A stretch of DNA of 18,246 nucleotides, taken from positions 1 through 18,246 of the forward strand of contig JAFQKE010000034.1 of the NCBI GenBank assembly GCA_017397065.1, written 5' to 3'. The notes under the pieces were generated by a model. That model was not told the DNA's origin. It saw only the letters and a list, made by a program, of their open reading frames with translations, and did not search any database. Within the stretch, counting starts at the first letter, position 1. Each line of letters begins with the position of its first letter. Shown piece after piece: positions 14,776 through 18,246 of the stretch. Made by a program: the position numbers and the translations under genes. The DNA is from Clostridia bacterium (lineage in GTDB: Bacteria; Bacillota_A; Clostridia; Oscillospirales; Acutalibacteraceae).

Positions 14776-17430
14776 TTAAAACAGTTCAACATCCCAGCCG
14801 GCAACATAACGGGCTAAATGTATAAGGTCTTTAAGGTTAACAGCTCCATCGCCGTTTACATCAAGTGCGGCTTCGTTACAGGTGACATTCCAACCGGCTA
14901 AGCTTTGGGCAATAAAGGTAACATCACTTAAATCCACTTTGCCTGTGCCATCAATATCGCCGGGGATTATTTCTTCTTGGGGTGGCTCAACGCCTACATA
15001 AATATCAAAGGAATCGCTAAAGCCTTCGGGTGTGGTAACAGTAAGTGTTGTTACACCCTCACCGCAGATATAAAGTTCAACAGAACCGTCATCATAATAA
15101 TACGAAAATTCTGCAACACTCTTATCACTTATACTCCAATCAAGTTCATACAATTGGTCATAATAGGCACCGCCGTTACCCAATTTAAGGTAAAAATTAA
15201 CATACCTTCCAATCTCGTTTGCATTATAGCGATCTTCAATAATTGTAATACTTTCAGCACGATGTGCTTTGCAAACCGACACATAATATTTATCCCCATC
15301 CTCATAAGAACAAGGCACACATTCAAAGATAAATTCTTCACCCGTTGAAAGCTCTATGGTATACATAAAATTATAATTATATCCCGAATCATAGTCACAG
15401 TAATTGCCGTCTGAATAGATATCAATATCGGCATCTCCCGTTGAATAGAAGGTGTATTCTCCAGCCTCTTCGGGAACGAATTTGAACCAACCCTCGCTGT
15501 AATGTCCGTTTGCATTAACGGTTTTTACCTCATCTAAAAGAATAGTGCTATATCCAGCCTCTTTACTTGTGATAACACACGAATCAGTAAGTTCACCATC
15601 ATCAATGCTAACGGTCAAGGTTGCTGTACCTGCCTCGTAAAACCTATATGTCGCAAAGCTTCTGCCGTAAACGGTTTGATAACCAATTTCATCGCCTGTA
15701 AGACTCCAAACTGCATATTCAAGGGCAGATTGGTTGGCAGTTTCAGGAATAAGGGAGGCACTAACTGTATAATCTTCATCGTCTGTATAAACTGTGTAAG
15801 TATCTCCCACAGATAATTTTATGCCCTCAATCTCATCAGTGCATTTATATGCCATTATTTCATATTCGCCTGAGTGATCATCATAATCATCTTCGGCATA
15901 ATCGGTTGTGACCTCAACTATATATTTTTTGCCAGGTTCAAGGTTATAAAATTGCAGATTAAAATTATCCTTATCGCCCTTTTGTGATTCTTTTTTGAGG
16001 GGATAGATATCATCAACCTCATAAAGTGTGGCTTTAAGGTCAAGGTTGCCACGGGACAGAATACCGTACTGACCTTCTTCATCGGCAATGAAGCAATAAG
16101 AATGACTTTCGCCATTATACTCTATATATGCGTTATGTGCAACATTGGTTTCAAGCTCAGGAAGCTCACCCTCACAGGTAACAGTATAAGATGCGCTTGC
16201 GCCACTCTCTGCAACGGCGGTAACCTGGGCAATACCCGGAGAATGAAGCTCAATTGAAGCGCCCCAAGTACCGCTGTATTCAATTCTTCCAACGCGCTCA
16301 GGTTCAAAATACCAAGTTATTTCTTCGGTTCTGTGAACCTCGGGTTCTATGATAAGTTCGCAGTGTAAATCTTCATTAACTCCCGCAACCGTTCCGTCTG
16401 TGGGAACAATTGTAAGTTTACTAATAGGCAGAATTTCGCATATTGTAACATCATAGGTTTCGGGTGAAGACTCCCAATACCACAACATAGTAGTATCAAG
16501 ATAATATGTTTCACCTGCTGTTAAATCGCCCTCAACATAAAAATGACTGTCACTGTACAATTCCTCATTTTGATAGGATATTACTTCGTAATCGGAATTA
16601 TATATCTGTCCGTAATATGTTGTATCATAGCCTTCCTCGCCCGTGGAATAAAATCTATATGTACCGCTTCTCTCTGGAACAAAGGTTAATATATCCCACT
16701 TGTCGGTTACTATATGAATTTCATTTTCTTCTATTGTTTTAACCGATGTAAAAGGTGCAACGCAAACACCGATATCCATATTTTCTGATGCCGAGTATAC
16801 CCGTGTATAAACGGTATATGTTTCTCCGGCATTAAGATAATATTCAAGGCGGTAATTACTTTCTAAAGACATATTGTCATCCCGATAAAGCACTTCACCA
16901 TTAGAATTATAAAGGTATCCATAGGTATCTTCAATGCCAGTAGTATAAATGAAATAATATCCGCTAACAGAAGGTGAGAATGAATGGTAAGAGAATTCTT
17001 TATCGGTTTTCACTTCTGTTTCGGGGTTGAGTTCACCATCAAAGGGGATGTTACTAACCGTCAAAGTATAGTTTGTTGTGGTTGCTCCGTAGGTGCGGTT
17101 ATAAAGATGAAGTGTGTAGGTTGTGTTTTCAGCCAAAACCTCACTCATATAAATGTCTTTTCCGTTTTCGGCATTACCGTATGCAGAAGTTACATAACTT
17201 CCATCAGGCTTAATGAGTTCTGCGCCGAGCGATGTATCACCGCTAGTAGAAACAATGTATCTTCCCGACTGCCCGGTGGTAAAAGCGAAGGTAACATCAT
17301 CATCCGTAACGGTAACTGTTTCTCCAAGGGTTAATACAGGATTGTCTTCGGCTAAAACAACCGTGTTAAGTCCACATAATGATGAAATAAGAATTGAAAC
17401 TGCAAGGATTAACGATATGATTTTTTTCAT
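14776..17430 (-). CDS. secreted dockerin-bearing protein with repeated beta-sandwich modules
   Basis: Extracellular protein of 884 residues with no recognisable catalytic domain. The ATG at 17430 is chosen because AAAGGATGG lies upstream and a signal peptide follows directly (MKKIISLILAVSILISSLCG, cleavage probably after VLA at residue 27); an upstream ATG at 17451 overlaps the ribosome binding site. Five PPC-like beta-sandwich modules are seen at about 35-127, 135-226, 230-332, 425-530 and 630-722, each with a pattern like F-x-P-x-x-S/A-G-x-Y-x-F-Y-S-T-G and L-x-A-G-E-T-Y. Three Ig-like (Big_2-type) modules lie at about 337-420, 535-622 and 725-813. The C-terminus (825-879) is a dockerin-like pair of calcium loops, DIDGTGKVD and DVNGDGAVN, each repeat ending in AGW. 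It may bind glycan, protein or a surface partner; the partner is unknown. A long leader with a terminator lies upstream. Confidence 0.87.
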   Translation of the reverse strand: MKKIISLILAVSILISSLCGLNTVVLAEDNPVLTLGETVTVTDDDVTFAFTTGQSGRYIVSTSGDTSLGAELIKPDGSYVTSAYGNAENGKDIYMSEVLAENTTYTLHLYNRTYGATTTNYTLTVSNIPFDGELNPETEVKTDKEFSYHSFSPSVSGYYFIYTTGIEDTYGYLYNSNGEVLYRDDNMSLESNYRLEYYLNAGETYTVYTRVYSASENMDIGVCVAPFTSVKTIEENEIHIVTDKWDILTFVPERSGTYRFYSTGEEGYDTTYYGQIYNSDYEVISYQNEELYSDSHFYVEGDLTAGETYYLDTTMLWYWESSPETYDVTICEILPISKLTIVPTDGTVAGVNEDLHCELIIEPEVHRTEEITWYFEPERVGRIEYSGTWGASIELHSPGIAQVTAVAESGASASYTVTCEGELPELETNVAHNAYIEYNGESHSYCFIADEEGQYGILSRGNLDLKATLYEVDDIYPLKKESQKGDKDNFNLQFYNLEPGKKYIVEVTTDYAEDDYDDHSGEYEIMAYKCTDEIEGIKLSVGDTYTVYTDDEDYTVSASLIPETANQSALEYAVWSLTGDEIGYQTVYGRSFATYRFYEAGTATLTVSIDDGELTDSCVITSKEAGYSTILLDEVKTVNANGHYSEGWFKFVPEEAGEYTFYSTGDADIDIYSDGNYCDYDSGYNYNFMYTIELSTGEEFIFECVPCSYEDGDKYYVSVCKAHRAESITIIEDRYNANEIGRYVNFYLKLGNGGAYYDQLYELDWSISDKSVAEFSYYYDDGSVELYICGEGVTTLTVTTPEGFSDSFDIYVGVEPPQEEIIPGDIDGTGKVDLSDVTFIAQSLAGWNVTCNEAALDVNGDGAVNLKDLIHLARYVAGWDVELF

Positions 17431-17527
17431 AAATAATGACCATCCTTTCATAACCGTAATTTTTTTGTGATTTTCATAATTTCAACTGCTAAAATTAAAC
17501 CAAACCACCTGCTTTCTTTTTTAAAAC

Positions 17528-17596
17528 TCACCTATTTAAAATCGACCATACAAACAAAACAACCAAAAGAACAGCTAGAAGTTTTTTGTTTTCCAT
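17528..17596 (-). CDS. possible 22-residue membrane peptide
   Basis: A short open frame, ATG to TGA, reads MENKKLLAVLLVVLFVWSIL plus NR: a charged N-terminus, one hydrophobic span of about 15 residues and a basic end, the usual look of a small single-pass membrane peptide. It begins 11 bases after the T-run of the terminator at 17607-17636 and ends about 97 bases before the 884-residue gene. The ribosome binding site is poor (only TTGGA directly before the ATG), so it may be chance. Confidence 0.25.
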   Translation of the reverse strand: MENKKLLAVLLVVLFVWSILNR

Positions 17597-17606
17597 TCCA
17601 ATAATT

Positions 17607-17636
17607 AAAAAAATGCGGCTACCGAAGTAAGCCGCA
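17607..17636 (-). terminator. intrinsic terminator upstream of the dockerin gene
   Basis: On the minus strand TGCGGCTTAC pairs with GTAGCCGCA across a TTCG tetraloop, with one bulged base, at 17636-17614. Seven T bases follow at 17613-17607. It is a classic intrinsic terminator, but it lies about 180 bases upstream of the start of the 884-residue gene in the same direction. It therefore ends either an independent small RNA or a regulated leader. Confidence 0.88.
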
Positions 17637-17814
17637 CAAAAAACGCAAACTTCGATAGTCGCCAAACCAATTCAATATAAAGGGCAATAAGCACGGTGTA
17701 TTGATAGAATTTGCATTTTTATCAAATTCACATATGTTAGTGTATGCAAAAAAGCATAACAATCCCTAAAAAATAAAAAGATTACCCCTATTTTTTATAT
17801 TCAATTGGTTTGGC
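17607..17814 (-). ncRNA. candidate structured small RNA, 6S-like, or long mRNA leader
   Basis: The minus-strand RNA predicted to start at G17814 begins with GCCAAACCAATTGAATATAAA (17814-17794, written here in two parts: GCCAAACCAATTG and AATATAAA). It pairs with 17681-17661 over 21 positions with one G-G mismatch, closing a 154-base unit. Inside, a U-rich strand (about 17784-17768) faces an unpaired strand (about 17696-17685), giving a central bubble. Beyond it ATTG/CAAT, TTTGCAT/ATGCAAA and CAC/GTG pairs form an interrupted terminal stem. A rod with closing stem, bubble and terminal stem is the 6S RNA plan, and the unit plus terminator is about 208 bases, near the size of Firmicutes 6S RNAs. 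Primary sequence motifs of 6S could not be confirmed. The alternative is a regulatory leader of the downstream dockerin gene. That a structured RNA exists is fairly sure; its family is not. Confidence 0.55.
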
Positions 17815-17820
17815 ATTATA

Positions 17821-17849
17821 ATAATAACATATTGTGCCAAAATTTGCAA
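17821..17849 (-). promoter_or_regulatory. promoter of the structured RNA
   Basis: On the minus strand TTGCAA (17849-17844), a 17 bp spacer, then TATTAT (17826-17821). The predicted start falls seven bases downstream at G17814, exactly the first base of the long closing stem. TTTGGCA (17809-17815) and TGCCAAA (17835-17841) on the plus strand form a 7 bp dyad spanning the start region. A second TATAAT at 17820-17815 is possible but would start the RNA inside the stem. Confidence 0.6.
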
Positions 17850-17896
17850 TAATTTTTCATTAAGATATAATTTTGTTGGTGATGTAAAGGGATAAT

Positions 17897-18113
17897 AAAT
17901 TGTAGTTTGAACGCAGAGATTTAACCCTCACACCGTAGGGACAGGCCTCCGGACTGTCCGTAAAAAAGCCTTTAAATTAGCGTTTTTTCACCTCATCCAC
18001 CGCTAAAGCGGTCCCCCGCCTGACGGGCGCCTGTCCCCTTTGTCACTTCGTGACATTTCCCCACACCGTGGGGAATCATCCCCATCAAGGGGAAGGCTTA
18101 TAAATCACAATTT
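17897..18113. repeat. hairpin-rich intergenic repeat, MITE/REP-like
   Basis: The element is bounded by imperfect 12 bp inverted repeats: AAATTGTAGTTT at 17897-17908 and AAATCACAATTT at 18102-18113, matching at 10 of 12 positions. It is markedly richer in G and C than its flanks and is packed with small stems: GGACAG/CTGTCC (17939-17959), CCGCT/AGCGG (18000-18011), TGTCAC/GTGACA (18041-18055), TTCCCCAC/GTGGGGAA (18057-18075) and TCCCC/GGGGA (18079-18093). CACACCGT(A/G)GGGA occurs twice, at 17929-17941 and 18062-18074. Phrases like CCCCATCAAGGGGAAGGC resemble dispersed intergenic repeats seen in gut Clostridia. It has no coding frame and no clear target-site duplication, so it is probably a non-autonomous element. 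Confidence 0.65.
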
Positions 18114-18246
18114 GACAACTAATATTTCGTGAATTATTGTCACGTATCGTTAGCTGTTAATAAAACTATCCAAAAGTCTTGTAAATAAAGGGTTTTTCGC
18201 AAACAACTCATTTCAACTTGTTATGACTTATTATTTCGTTTTAACC
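18114..18246. other. intergenic DNA with no supported feature
   Basis: AT-rich sequence at the right edge. No coding frame with a ribosome binding site, no strong hairpin and no RNA gene was recognised. A minus-strand frame of 23 codons starting near 18214 lacks a ribosome binding site and is not called. The next gene lies beyond the window. Confidence 0.5.

Noticed and set aside
17897..18113. CRISPR array
   Set aside because: The repeated pieces are few, differ from each other and are not evenly spaced by spacers; no cas genes are present.
18140..18216. 23-codon minus-strand frame near the right edge
   Set aside because: No ribosome binding site, no recognisable features, and length easily reached by chance.

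Overview
The window is AT-rich chromosomal DNA from a member of the Clostridia. The evidence is strong GGAGG ribosome binding sites, sigma-A type promoters, a type 1B dihydroorotate dehydrogenase (PyrK/PyrD pair), a Firmicutes-like pyr gene order, and two secreted proteins with duplicated dockerin-like calcium-binding repeats of the kind common in gut and rumen Oscillospiraceae and Ruminococcaceae. The genus cannot be fixed from sequence alone.

Layout from left to right. (1) 154-5715 (-): a giant secreted protein of 1853 residues with three separate SGNH/GDSL-type esterase domains, several carbohydrate-binding-like beta-sandwich modules and an internal dockerin-like module. (2) 5976-6842 (+): a divergent AraC-family regulator. 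The shared intergenic region has three TTGC-centred sites about two helical turns apart, placed as expected for activator sites just upstream of the esterase promoter. (3) 6912-13693 (-): a compact pyrimidine operon pyrC-carB-pyrK-pyrD-pyrF (transcribed in that order) behind a near-perfect TTGACA/TATAAT promoter and a short leader with a hairpin. carA, pyrB, pyrE and pyrR are not in the window. (4) 13956-14672 (+): a divergent HAD-IIB phosphatase-like protein resembling eukaryotic phosphomannomutase, with a strong terminator after it. (5) 14776-17430 (-): a second secreted protein of 884 residues, built of PPC-like and Ig-like beta-sandwich modules with a C-terminal dockerin-like module and no visible catalytic domain. 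(6) 17431-18246: a long non-coding stretch holding a candidate structured RNA on the minus strand with its own promoter, a long closing stem and an intrinsic terminator (6S-RNA-like, or a leader of the 884-residue gene). It also has a possible 22-residue membrane peptide and a hairpin-rich MITE/REP-like repeat of about 217 bp.

Functionally, the two dockerin-bearing proteins probably act outside the cell on complex glycans. The esterase is probably controlled by the neighbouring AraC protein in response to a sugar or metabolite. The pyr operon is ordinary housekeeping, but its gene content is incomplete and the PyrR attenuator known from other Firmicutes is not visible. The most interesting items for follow-up are the three-esterase architecture, the structured RNA upstream of the second dockerin gene, and the putative regulatory repeats.
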